Program-made: the position numbers and the translations under genes
Part shown: positions 34,450-46,460 of the stretch, piece after piece
Numbering within the stretch: position 1 is the first letter of the stretch
Layout: every line of letters starts with the position of its first letter
Origin: Isoetes taiwanensis
Taxonomy: Eukaryota; Streptophyta; Lycopodiopsida; Isoetales; Isoetaceae
Direction of reading: 5' to 3'
Assembly: GCA_021234155.1 (NCBI GenBank)
Contig: JAJEKV010000036.1
Coordinates: 12,787,426-12,851,425, forward strand
Length of the DNA stretch: 64,000 nt
Notes under the pieces: model-generated
Told to the model about the DNA's origin: nothing
Seen by the model: the letters and a program-made list of their open reading frames with translations, nothing else
Database searches by the model: none

Positions 34450-37400
34450 TCATACCATATATAAAGCAGTAACATTTCTATTCTTAAAAAATAGGGAACT
34501 AATTTTTCTGGGCTGAGCGCAGCCCTGGCCTTGACACGTATGCGCCCATTGCATTTCTAAATTCAAGAAAAAAGAAAAAACTTAGGGATGCCACGTTTTT
34601 TGTTCTTATCTGCTTTGAATGAATCTCCTCCGTCGCATGCTCTGCTCTCCACTTCCTCTGCCCCATTCCGGCGAGATCAGCTCTCCGCAGAAATGATGCG
34701 CTATCTTTGAGGTTCGTTGCGCTTCTTGAGAAAAGCGTGGGAAATTTTTCTTTTCACTCCTCACTCAAATATAATGCGGTGCAATCAATCCCTTTATGGT
34801 GATATGGAGATCCGGACTTGCTCTTGGCTATGGCGGATCCGAGGGTCGGTCTGCCGGATCTAGTTTGGCGCCTAAGACGCCGAGTGTTTTGAGATGGTCA
34901 AAAATTGTGGGACGACACAATTAGTGGCAATCAAGCATATCATCATCTAATCTCATCGTCGGGTTGGTTTGGAGCGAATATCGCCCGATTGAGGTAGATA
35001 CTTTTGCTTTTCATTTCCTTATGGCTTCCATTTCCTTATTCTAGCTATAGTTTTCTGGCGGTATGGTCTCGCATGTTGAAAACTTTAAAAGCCAAATCCG
35101 GTACTAAAAGTGGAAGAGAAAGAGGCAACAATGATTCTATACTTCTCCATAATGATTTTGGTTTAACGTGCTTTATATTTGCAATCGACAAAGCTAAGTT
35201 TCACCCAAATCTAAAAAAGGCAAGGGCGCCAAAAAAAATTCCTTCGTTGCAAAATAGGATACATATTTCATCAAAGAAGGCTATACAATCTGGATCCCGG
35301 CCGCAAGTACAAACCTAAGAACTTTTTAATTTTCATGCGAGTCTTCTTTGAGGAGTCTTCGATTTTTGGCCATTGCCTCCCTCAATCCTTGCATTACACC
35401 GGATCAAACCATAAAATCCTTGCACCACAAGAACAGATCGAGCCACGAAAATGTTTGTTTTAACAGCAAGCAAGAAATGGGGAGAGGGCCATGTGTTAAA
35501 AATTTATGGGGCCATATAACTGTCGCGGCCAACCTATTTAGTCGAAGAATCCATGTCCAATAAGCGCCTATAGCTCTACTACTTGATTTATTTGGTCGAA
35601 GAAGAGATCAAAATGGTGAGAAGATTTGGGATTTTGTCGGGTTTGGAAGCATAGGATCGCAGAAGATTTGAAAGAAAATCCAAATTTTTAGGAAAGGGGT
35701 GGAGCCGGATCGTCAAGCATACTAAGAATACCGCTCCCACAAATCGTTTCAAGGCAAATAAGGCAAATCGGCTAACTTACGGGTAGGTTTGAGTATGATT
35801 TAGGTATATTTCTGCATTTTTATCCATCCCATTTGATCTTCTCAATTGAGCAGCTTTTGATATCGGCTCCAAATTAAGCTATTTGTTGTTCTCGAGCACT
35901 TATTTTTTCACTCTTTTGCAATGTGAGACCCGCAATGTGAGACCATCGGGAGAAACCCCTTCCTACTTCTAAAACTACCCGTGTTAGGTCGACAAAGAAC
36001 TCTTGATTCGTCCGAGAACCTCCTTTCTTTAGGCATCTGCAGAGTACCTTTCGCCCTAAATCGGTGATGTTGAGCTCAAATTTCTAAGATCTAGACTAGC
36101 ATGAACATCCAAAAAAAAAATTTCGTAACAAATATTATTAGATGCCAAGCAGATTGATGCCCATGTTCTGTTTTTGAATGCCATGTGCCTATCATGATTT
36201 GGTTCATGATTAATAGGCCACGGGTGAAGCCCGAGAGGTTCCGCACATGATTCATATATTGCTTGGAGATTTCGCAAGTCCTTGCGAAGATCAAAATCCA
36301 CTTTCCTAGCACTGCTCTGTAAGTTACCAAAATCGCTTTGTGCATCAAGGATCATCTCTTCCAAGCACTCAATGCCATTTTTCGTATAGGAGATTTCTCG
36401 TATGCAATTTGAAGATTTGAAGATTTCATTGCTATGCCTATTTATATCTAACGTAGCAGTTCACAATCACATGTGCGATAATCTCGGGGGAACATTATTG
36501 GATGTATAGAACATGCATTGCCAATAACTAGAAAAGCATCCGGGTCTGGTGCTGTCACAGATCTTGTGGCTAAGCCACGATGGTGGTGGTGCTCACCTAT
36601 TTTTGCAATGGTTATTTAAAAGTATTAGCCTAAAACTCTTAACCAATTAAAATACATTTCAATTGCAATCAATGCCTCGTGCAAACAAGTAACAAAGGAA
36701 CCATATTTATTATTTGTACGGATTCGGTTGTGCCCTAGCCTAAGATGTGTCAAGGTGCACCATTACCTTAGCATAAGATGTGTCAAGGTGCACCATTACC
36801 TTAGCACTAGGGAAACATGCGACCAATAATTCCAATGCGAATTTGCCCAAATCTGGCACAACCCAAATGCACAACCCAAATCCGGCACGAAGATGGCTCA
36901 AAAAGTTTCTATTTGCATAACAACATGATTTACACATGGGGAGGGGAATTGGTAAGAAGAGGCCAATGCATAGCTAGTGCGGGAGAAACAGGGAGAGCCA
37001 CATCTGCATTTACACTCCAGAATCAACAACCAACATGGGAAACCTATTTGTCCGACAAATCATGTAAGCCTGCAAACCTTAATTGTTTTTACACGAGATT
37101 TCATGAGCCACTCTTACTCAATTCAATCGCGGGTTTTGTTTTGCAATGCCAACTCATTTATATACATTAAAAAAAAAAAAGAAAAACTATTCCTTAAGCT
37201 TTTAAAATTTTTTGCAGTAATTCAATTTCAAAATATTTGATCAATAATAATGGACAAAATTGCACCACAAGCAACAAATTTTTGCTCAAACTTGAGATCC
37301 TCTGTTCATATTTTAGGACCACATAGGTCGATTTCTTTTGTTATGTACCCACTGGGCATATTTAAGCGGATGCAACATTGAAGTCCATGCCATTGTCAAA

Positions 37401-37606
37401 GACTTCTCTATTTGCAAACTTAGTATCAAACCTTTTTGGCTAAAGATTTGCAGACGAATCCCAAGGTTCAACTCCTGCATGTTCTTTCCCCTCTCAAGGA
37501 TGTCCAGAATTGAGATCTGTTCGACTTAGCACAAAACTTCTTTTGCAGCGGGTTGGAGAAGAGAAATGTTCGAGGCGGCCGCAAGGCCGCCGCGATAAAT
37601 TTCTTG
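34450..37606 (+). mobile_element. Helitron-like insertion, 3157 bp
   Basis: The left copy of the repeat preserves the empty site (GACTTTACAAAT at 31162-31173). The insert starts TCATACC and ends ...CTTG with no target duplication. A perfect hairpin GGCGGCC-GCAA-GGCCGCC (37574-37591) stands 15 nt before the 3' end. TC start, 3'-proximal GC hairpin and lack of duplication are Helitron traits; the terminal CTTG departs from CTRR and the target is T/T rather than A/T, so this is a variant or something similar. It encodes no Rep/helicase. A 33-bp tandem duplication (GTGTCAAGGTGCACCATTAC inside) lies at about 36739-36805. Confidence 0.5.
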
Positions 37607-38590
37607 TACAAATAAATGCATGCAACTTACTTGAATGCATGCACACCACTTGACACTTAATTGTTTAAGTGAGCTTGCATGCTTTTGTTACTAACTTTAT
37701 TGTTTCTCACACTTCTACATTTACTTATGCTCATGCATGGGCATCGCCAAATCTCACACTTGGGCACTTATGGCTAGAAGGATTTGGCACCTAAGGTATG
37801 CTATTTTTTCTAAATTCGTAATGTCAAATGGGCATTGTGTTTTTAAAGTGCATATGAGAAACACCACATTATATTATAAGCCCTAGATTGCCCTAAATAT
37901 TTTGTTCTTTGCCCTAGACGTCCAATATAAGTGGACTTAAAATGCAAGCCCTAAATCTGAAGTTAGGGTTCTGCCCATCGCGCGAAGCGGCGCTTACTCT
38001 TCTTACTCTTCTGCTCTGATACAGCTTTTCCATGGCCGATTTAAGCTCTGTGCATCCATGGATAGTGTAGCAAACTTCGAATCTAGTATGGATCTATCTG
38101 TTTCATATGCTGGAAGCAAAAGAGCTAGCTGCATTTATGATTTAAACATCGTAGCAAAGCATGGAGTTCCTCAAGAGCTATTTTCTGAGGATCTTAATGG
38201 AGTTGCTAGCAATGGAGATCGCCAAAGAAAATTTGACAAAGCTTCTGCATAGTAGAAATGTGCAATCTAACTGGACACTACACCAACTGTTATGGAGGAA
38301 TCCGATGCAGATCACTTGCCACAATACCAGGTTCTTCAGTATTTTTCAAAATACATCGTCATTTCATACAAGGATTACAAGTCTTTTGGAATTATGAAAC
38401 CTACTTTTTAAACTTGTTTGCATTTGGAGATTTGCTGCTACAGCATTACTTTTGTTCCCTATATGCTTTCGAATCTATTATATCTGTCATTTTTTTGATT
38501 TTATACTCAAGTTTGTTAGGAGCTATGGCTTTCTAATATATAAGCTGTTGTTACTCTTGTTTCATGACTACTATATGCTTGATTGAGCAA

Positions 38591-38687
38591 AGGGCGAAAA
38601 GCCATGCTAACTCCACTGCTTACCTGTCAGTTCCTTTTTAGATTACCCTTCTCAGGCTAATTCTAGAATGTTTGACTGCAGGTAACC
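38591..38687 (+). ncRNA. 97-nt conserved foldable motif, copy AB2
   Basis: Identical to the copy at 32151-32247: hairpin, GCTTACCTG at 38618-38626, 52-nt loop, CAGGTAACC at 38679-38687. Located in the right direct repeat of element 1. Confidence 0.5.
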
Positions 38688-39483
38688 GGGGTTGCATTTC
38701 TCAATCTCTTTTGATGGTTGTGAAAAATCTTTGGAGCATGCTGCTTCGAGGAAGACATATGATCCTATTTCTGTTTCGGCCAATTTCAAAGACATGGTAT
38801 GCCTTTTTGTACAAATATGTATTGGAGCGGCGACCAAATGTGCCAAGAATGCTCCAAGTTTTGGAGCAGCTTTAACTTGAATTTTTCTTCTTTATGAAAT
38901 GCACCATGAACAAATAGCAATATGCTGTTTTATTTTATGAGGTCTTAAATAGTATTTTTCTTCTTGAAAAATCGATTTATTTAAGGTCTTAAACTCAGGT
39001 CTATTTTTATGCGTGCAAATCTTCTTACTGTTAATTTGTTGGCATTATTCTAGAATATACACGATAACATTTTTTCCAAATGTTGCAGCATTTTAGCATG
39101 TATCACTACATGTTACTTTCCACAAAGATCTGTTGTAAATGTGTTTATCATTGATTCATTGAGCTCTATAGCATTAGTCAGTTTTGCTATAAAAGCCAAG
39201 TGTAAACTGAACATGAAATGATGTTTGGTCATTCTGCACAATACACTCAAGCTGATTCAACCATTTGGCATACTTCATTTGTAGGATCTCTATATCTGAC
39301 CTTAGGCTTTTGCCCAGCAGAACGAGTTGCGTGACTTGTTGGCTACTTAATAGCTGAATTGCTAGACTTGTTGACTACTTAAATCTTTCGCTTACTAGCT
39401 CCAATCTTGGTTCTCACGTGCTCCCCATGGCTTGACCATGGGACTGATAAGCCTAGGCCTCTGGGAGGCTAGGCAAAACTAGC

Positions 39484-42410
39484 TATATATATCTATAAAT
39501 ATAAATATATATTCAAAGGATACTGTTCAGCTTTCTTTTGCCAAGTGACAAATATGGTATTGGTTTTGGTTAGACTTCAAGGGCCAAATGGCAACTATCA
39601 GAAATTGCCAAATGGCAAAATTTGCAAAATAATGCCTTATTTTGGCATTGCTAATGGCATACAAGTGCTGCATATAAATGCCAAGAATTTGAAGGTCCTT
39701 TTGGCTCCTTTTGCCAAGAATCTGTCTTAATATATTTTTGCAGTGCATAAATATGGCTAAAGGACATCTTTGATATCTGCATATATGACCTAATCCATCC
39801 ATTTTCACTTATGGTTTCTCTGATGCCTTGCATGACATGGTTCATAGCATGTTATGCACCGATCAAATGGCATCATATTGACCATATGATATAAAGCATT
39901 GCATTGCAGAATTTTCCTAGCCAGTGGGAAATAATAAATGTCATGTGTATTGGTATACACTAACTTGACCTATACGAAGTATTGAGATGCCTTAAGGAAT
40001 TTTTTATCCACTAAATTCCTTATGCAAAAGAAATCAGCTACGGACTGCAATTACATGTTGACAACTTATTGGAGTTGGAGGCAAAGACATGGCCTTCCAT
40101 TTATTATGCATTTATTATACAGCAAAGCCATTACACAAGGTTGTGTATTAAAAATTTAAGTCAATGCCGTGAGCATGGAAAATCCATGATACCATGGCCT
40201 AACAACAAGGGGGCGATTTGTACTCCTGAGTTCTAATTTGTTGGAAATGTCATAGAAAATTCCATGGACCACGACCATGGTTATGATACATGGACATGGT
40301 TATGACCATGGTTATTTATAATTTACTGCAGATCTTGACAAATATGATACACAGACATTCTAGCGGGGAGGTCTAGACGTATGACCATGGCAAGCTATCT
40401 GGTAGCCAAGCATGAAATATTGCTTAAGTTTGATGTCCAATGATCTAATTATGCATGCTACCTCTAGTTCTGAGGGGACATCTTGCAATAAAAATAAATG
40501 GGTCTTAACATTGCGGCCTGAGACAACTGCATATGGGGAATATAGCTGCTCACATGTATAGCCAGTTGGCATATACCACACGTAGAAGTTGAAACCTATC
40601 CGTATATTTTCCTTGTACTCATGGTTAAACCTAACCCTAAACTAAAAGTATAGGGTTCTTGACGGATGAGAACGGCCGCCAACATGCCGACCTAATGCAT
40701 CTCAGCGATCATTTGATCCTACAGACAAAGTTGCTATTAGTTTTCATGCTTGGAATAGAAGATTGCTTTGAGACTTCAATCGGCTGAACAAGGACGATTC
40801 AACCTGTATTTTTGCATGCCTGCAAACGGTGGAAGTTCTGCAAATGGTGGAAGTTCTAAGTTTTCTAATCAGTGCATGATTCAAGTATTTGAAAAAAAGA
40901 GGAGATTCTCGTTGCTTTTTTGCAATCTCTGTTTAACTACGAGCAGCCAGCCTGCCGGAATCTCGCATTTGTTGTTGTGCTACAACTTTGCCTTTCAAGT
41001 TAATCTGTGCATATTCCAGCCACTTCGATCCTGTTGTGTCTTATGACAATATCTGTTTAAATGATAGTAGCTAGTGTCTTGATTCATGCACTAGACCGCA
41101 ATACACCTATGTTAACTCCCATAGATATTCTCCATTCGATACTTGATCTATCTGTTGAATCTATCTTTTGCAAGCCCATTTTTCTTGGGCAGCAGAAGAT
41201 TACCAAAGCGAGGGCTCCTTGAAGTGCATTTGGAGGTTTGAAACAATGTGGAGAACCAAAGCGTCTTCAAATATTGCATCCACTAATGCTGAAATGATCA
41301 AAAAGCTGTTGCACCAATGCATATGAAGGAGCAGAAGACGAATATGACGATGGCGTCCTTCAAAATCAGGTTTTTTCAATTTGTCCAGCATAACTTATGG
41401 TTCTAGTTGACCTCAAAACTAGGCACATAATGCTATGTCTGTGATTTCTCAATGTTTTACGCATTTATATCTATCTTTTGCTTACTGATTTAAGTTGCAA
41501 AGGGCAAAGGGCGATAAGCCATGGAATTCTCCAGCTTACCTGACGCCCCTTGTCTAGTTACCGAGTATTTTGCTAACTTTGACATGGTTGGGTGCAGGTA
41601 ACCGGAGTTCCATTTCCCTTACTCCATTATTTCAGCGTATTGGTGTCTTTGGAGCGTGCTGATTCAAGGACCAGACCAGACATAAATGTTTGTACAAGTG
41701 TTTGTTTAAACGTACTGCATAAACGGTATACCCCACTGCTTTTGTTTTTGGAATGCAAGATTTTTGGAGAAAAAAGGCTGCTGATGCATACTCTATCTAC
41801 ATGCTGTGCATTATTTATGCTCTTGCTTTATATCCTTTCCCTTGAAAATAATGTCTGCCTTCTTAAAAAACGAGATTTTAATAATAGCATGTCTGCCCGT
41901 TTTAAAGGTTGTTCTGCTTTAATTCTACCATGTTGCAAAGGTTTAAAATTGCTTATACATTTTTCAATATCTTACATAATATGTGAAGCACGTAAGCTGG
42001 TATAGCATGATTGGCATGTTGCTGTTTCGTTTTGCTTGGACGAAATGTACATAAATGCATGTTGTATATCTGCTCGACCTATATTTACGTTGGTCTAGCA
42101 TAGGAATCATCATCAATGAAAGCCATTAGCTATATGTCATGTGCTTTGTGTTATGTGCACGTCCATTGCCATTGAAAAGCAAGAATGCAGTGGTTTTCGC
42201 CCTGGAAAAATGGTCTATTCTATGGTGAAGATTTGATCTTTAATTGCATTACAGGGCAAAACTATATGCACTTAAATACTGGGCTGTTGAATACAACTGT
42301 TTTTTGATATTAGAATCCTAAGTAGGCATGGTTCCATGAGGCTCCCCATTGATTGATAATGGGTCTGATAAACCTTGGCCTCTGGGAGGTTAAGGCAAAA
42401 CTGGCTATAT
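39484..42410 (+). repeat. LTR-like direct repeat, element 2, left copy
   Basis: About 2.9 kb, repeated at 43235-46141. Starts TATATATATCTATAAATA and ends GGCAAAACTGGCTATAT, matching the ends of the element 1 repeats, and the 97-nt motif and the region after it are recognisably homologous, so both belong to one family. No protein is supported. An 18-bp tandem duplication (TGCAAACGGTGGAAGTTC, 40821-40856) is absent from the right copy. Confidence 0.75.
41508..41603 (+). ncRNA. conserved foldable motif, copy C1
   Basis: AGGGCGATAAGCC hairpin (loop GATAA), GCTTACCTG at 41534-41542, exactly 52 nt, CAGGTAACC at 41595-41603. The 52-nt loop differs at most positions from element 1 but keeps TTACC, GCTAAC and the final TG in place. 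Confidence 0.5.
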
Positions 42411-42459
42411 ATTCATGGACTTCGGATTACTGGTTTAACTGGTATGGGCCTCGGGAACC
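42330..42459 (+). ncRNA. 130-nt multi-hairpin structure, element 2
   Basis: Closing stem GGTTCCATGAGGC / GCCTCGGGAACC; hairpins CCCATT / AATGGG (42345-42363) and CCTTGGCCTC-TGG-GAGGTTAAGG (42373-42395, two G-U pairs). Same 130-nt length as 32976-33105. The stem changes keep pairing; the TGG loop, CTGATAA linker and GGCAAAACT are unchanged. Confidence 0.55.
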
Positions 42460-43234
42460 ATTTGCCTACATACTTCCTTTTTTTTGCATTGATATGAAGG
42501 ACAACTAATACTCTACTTTTCATGCATTCTAATCCTATGACATCTCCATTTTTCCTATGAGTTTTTTATACTATAATAGGACATCACTTTTTGCTGGTTG
42601 ATACAAATCATGCTAACATGTCTGATTCCTGGGGCAGATTGCTACTATACTTCCCACTCAAACTTAATTCTGGGTTGTATCAGAAGACCAGCGATCCACA
42701 AATTGCTCATAATGCATGGAGTAAGTTGCTAAGCTTGCTGCTAAGTTTAATGGAACGAGGTATGATTCCCCGACGTCTATGCTCTATATCTGATTGCTAT
42801 GTTCACCTATTTGAGGCCATATCATTGGCCACGATCATGTATCTCTCCAATATCACAAGTCATCGATGCTTGTCATAAATGCTGATTATGGGGTGTTCCC
42901 ATTCTACTTGTTCACTATGTGAACTAGGGTTTTACCCTAACCAGATATTAATCATAAGGCATCACACACAGAAAAGTGAATTCATTTAACAGTTTTTGCA
43001 GAAATGGTATTACTGCATTGACATACAGAAAGCTGTTCTACACAAATTCAAAGATGACCAATTTTTGGCCATATATTGACATCTAATAGAGGTATGCATT
43101 CAGCCAAGTAATGCTGGTGTTTGATGTTTAGTTGGCAGGGAGGGCCCCTATGATTGCATAGGGACCCTCTCAGCCCTTATGCTCTCACCAATAGGGACCA
43201 GCCTTGCCTTCCGGTAGGAGGTAGGCCCAAAATT
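42411..43234 (+). other. internal region of LTR-like element 2
   Basis: About 820 bp between the two copies. It has the same arrangement as the internal region of element 1 (3' half of the 130-nt structure at the left; hairpin, TTCCGG, GGAGGTAGG and an AT run at the right) with an unrelated-looking middle. A 95-codon plus frame (42591-42878) has no recognisable domain. Confidence 0.55.
43138..43171 (+). ncRNA. hairpin before second repeat, element 2
   Basis: Same stem as at 33638 (GAGGGCCCCTATG / CATAGGGACCCTC) with loop ATTG; here the stem gains a closing G-C pair next to the loop. Preceded by the same GTTGGCAGG. Confidence 0.5.
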
Positions 43235-46141
43235 TATATATATCTATAAATATAAATATATATTCAAAGGATACTGTTCAGCTTTCTTTTGCCAAGTGAC
43301 AAATATGGTATTGGTTTTGGTTAGACTTCAAGGGCCAAATGGCAACTATCAGAAATTGCAAAATGGCAAAATTTGCAAAATATTGCCTTATTTTGGCATT
43401 GCTAATGGCATACAAGTGCTGCATATAAATGCCAAGAATTTGAAGGTCCTTTTGGCTCCTTTTGCCAAGAATCTGTCTTAATATATTTTTGCAGTGCATA
43501 AATATGGCTAAAGGACATCTTTGATATCTGCATATATGACCTAATCCATCCATTTTCACTTATGGTTTCTCTGATGCCTTGCATGACATGGTTCATAGCA
43601 TGTTATGCACCGATCAAATGGCATCATATTGACCATATGATATAAAGCATTGCATTGCAGAATTTTCCTAGCCAGTGGGAAATAATAAATGTCATGTGTA
43701 TTGGTATACACTAACTTGACCTATACGAAGTATTGAGATGCCTTAAGGAATTTTTTATCCACTAAATTCCTTATGCAAAAGAAATCAGCTACGGACTGCA
43801 ATTACATGTTGACAACTTATTGGAGTTGGAGGCAAAGACATGGCCTTCCATTTATTATGCATTTATTATACAGCAAAGCCATTACACAAGGTTGTGTATT
43901 AAAAGTTTAAGTCAATGCCGTGAGCATGGAAAATCCATGATACCATGGCCTAACAACAAGGGGGCGATTTGTACTCCTGAGTTCTAATTTGTTGGAAATG
44001 TCATAGAAAATTCCATGGACCACGACCATGGTTATGATACATGGACATGGTTATGACCATGGTTATTTATAATTTACTGCAGATCTTGACAAATATGATA
44101 CATAGACATTCTAGCGGGGAGGTCTAGACGTATGACCATGGCAAGCTATCTGGTAGCCAAGCATGAAATATTGCTTAAGTTTGATGTCCAATGATCTAAT
44201 TATGCATGCTACCTCTAGTTCTGAGGGGACATCTTGCAATAAAAATAAATGGGTCTTAACATTGCGGCCTGAGACAACTGCATATGGGGAATATAGCTGC
44301 TCACATGTATAGCCAGTTGGCATATACCACACGTAGAAGTTGAAACCTATCCGTATATTTTCCTTGTACTCATGGTTAAACCTAACCCTAAACTAAAAGT
44401 ATAGGGTTCTTGACGGATGAGAACGACCGCCAACATGCCGACCTAATGCATCTCAGCGATCATTTGATCCTACAGACAAAGTTGCTATTAGTTTTCATGC
44501 TTGGAATAGAAGATTGCTTTGAGACTTCAATCGGCTGAACAAGGACGATTCAACCTGTATTTTTGCATGCCTGCAAACGGTGGAAGTTCTAAGTTTTCTA
44601 ATCAGTGCATGATTCAAGTATTTGAAAAAAAGAGGAGATTCTCGTTGCTTTTTTGCAATCTCTGTTAACTACTGACGGCCCGGCTGCGGAATCTCGCATT
44701 TGTTGTTGTGCTACAACTTTGCCTTTCAAGTTAATCTGTGCATATTCCAGCCACTTCGATCCTGTTGTGTCTTATGACAATATCTGTTTAAATGATAGTA
44801 GCTAGTGTCTTGATTCATGCACTAGACCGCAATACACCTATGTTAACTCCCATAGATATTCTCCATTCGATACTTGATCTATCTGTTGAATCTATCTTTT
44901 GCAAGCCCATTTTTCTTGGGCAGCAGAAGATTACCAAAGCGAGGGTTCCTTGAAGTGCATTTGGAGGTTTGAAACAATGTGGAGAACCAAAGCGTCTTCA
45001 AATATTGCATCCACTAATGCTGAAATGATCAAAAAGTCATTGCACCAATGCATATGAAGGAGCAGAAGACGAATATGACGATGGCATCCTTCAAAATCAG
45101 GTTTTTTCAATTTGTCCAGCATAACTTATGGTTCTAGTTGACCTCAAAACTAGGCACATAATGCTATGTCTGTGATTTCTCAATGTTTTACGCATTTATA
45201 TCTATCTTTTGCTTACTGATTTAAGTTGCAAAGGGCAAAGGGCGATAAGCCATGGAATTCTCCGGCTTACACGGCCCTTGTCTAGTTCTGACCGAAGTAT
45301 TTTGCTAACTTTGACATGGTTGGGTGCAGGTAACCGGAGTTCCATTTCCCTTACTCCATTATTTCAGCGTATTGGTGTCTTTGGAGCGTGCTGATTCAAG
45401 GACCAGACCAGACATAAATGTTTGTACAAGTGTTTGTTTAAACGTACTGCATAAACGGTATACCCCTAATTTTTGTTTTGGAATGCAAGATTTTTGGAGA
45501 AAAAGGCTCTGGCGATGCATACTCTATCTACATGCTGTGCATTATTTATGCTCTTGCTTTATATCCTTTCCCTTGGGAATAATGTCTGCCTTCTTAAAAA
45601 ACGAGATTTTAATAATAGCATGTCTGCCCGTTTTAAAGGTTGTTCTGCTTTAATTCTACCATGTTGCAAAGGTTTAAAATTGCTTATACATTTTTCAATA
45701 TGTTACATAATATGTGAAGCACGTAAGCTGGTATGGCATGATTGGCATGTTGCTGTTTCGTTTTGCTTGGACGAAATGTACATAAATGCATGTTGTATAT
45801 CTGCTCGACCTATATTTACGTTGGTCTAGCATAGGAATCATCATCAATGAAAGCCATTAGCTATATGTCATGTGCTTTGTGTTATGTGCACGTCCATTGC
45901 CATTGAAAAGCAAGAATGCAGTGGTTTTCGCCCTGGAAAAATGGTCTATTCTATGGTGAAGATTTGATCTTTAATTGCATTACATGGCAAAACTATATGC
46001 ACTTAAATACTGGGCTGTTGAATACAACTGTTTTTTGATATTAGAATCCTAAGTAGGCATGGTTCCATGAGGCTCCCCATTGATTGATAATGGGTCTGAT
46101 AAGCCTTGGCCTCTGGGAGGTTAAGGCAAAACTGGCTATAT
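43235..46141 (+). repeat. LTR-like direct repeat, element 2, right copy
   Basis: Nearly identical to 39484-42410. Differences cluster in a few spots: near 44670 and 45265-45295, where GCTTACCTG of the motif reads GCTTACACGG, and near 45470-45515. It ends GGCTATAT and is followed by TCAAATGATATATC, the start of a different TA-flanked repeat. Confidence 0.75.
45239..45335 (+). ncRNA. conserved foldable motif, copy C2 (5' arm damaged)
   Basis: Hairpin AGGGCGATAAGCC and 3' arm CAGGTAACC (45327-45335) are intact, but the 5' arm reads GGCTTACACGG rather than GCTTACCTG, breaking the long-range pairing. Either a real mutation or a sequence error. Confidence 0.4.
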
Positions 46142-46460
46142 CAAATGATATATCTATAGGTATATCGGATGGGGGGCATCGCCATTAGGTGTATATAGAC
46201 ACAAATCCTGGCCCTCCAAATCTTGAGGTGGCGCAATTATGGCCCTCAGATTTGATGGGGGGGCATGCATGGGCATGCATGGGGGCATGCACCTCATGCC
46301 TGAGCCGTCGGATATGGGGCAGTTAAATCTTGCCCGTTGATTTGAGCTTAAGGAAGGTGCAAAGAATTTGCACCACAGTTAATAGGCTGGGTGAGGTGGC
46401 GCATAAGCAATTAAAAGACAAGGGTGAGGTGGCATAAGCAATTAAGAGACCCCTCTGTGG
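46142..46460 (+). repeat. TA-flanked GCATGC-rich repeat, copy a
   Basis: Starts in TGATATATCTATAGGTATAT, then a GGCCCTCC motif, GATGGGGGGGCATGCATGGG, further GCATGC units, GAGCCGTCGGAT, CCCGTTGATTTGAG and TTAAGGAAGGTGCAA. The same order of motifs recurs at 50.1 and 57.4 kb. No ORF. It begins exactly where element 2 ends. Confidence 0.6.

Larger units (their letters stand above)
33741..39490 (+). repeat. LTR-like direct repeat, element 1, right copy (interrupted)
   Basis: Same sequence as 30434-33057, split by a 3.16-kb insertion (34450-37606). Compared with the left copy it has a short deletion near 33915, and a set of clustered differences at CTG/CAG-like sites between about 37970 and 39260. 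It ends in TATATAT (39484-39490), which is also the first bases of the next element. Confidence 0.8.
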
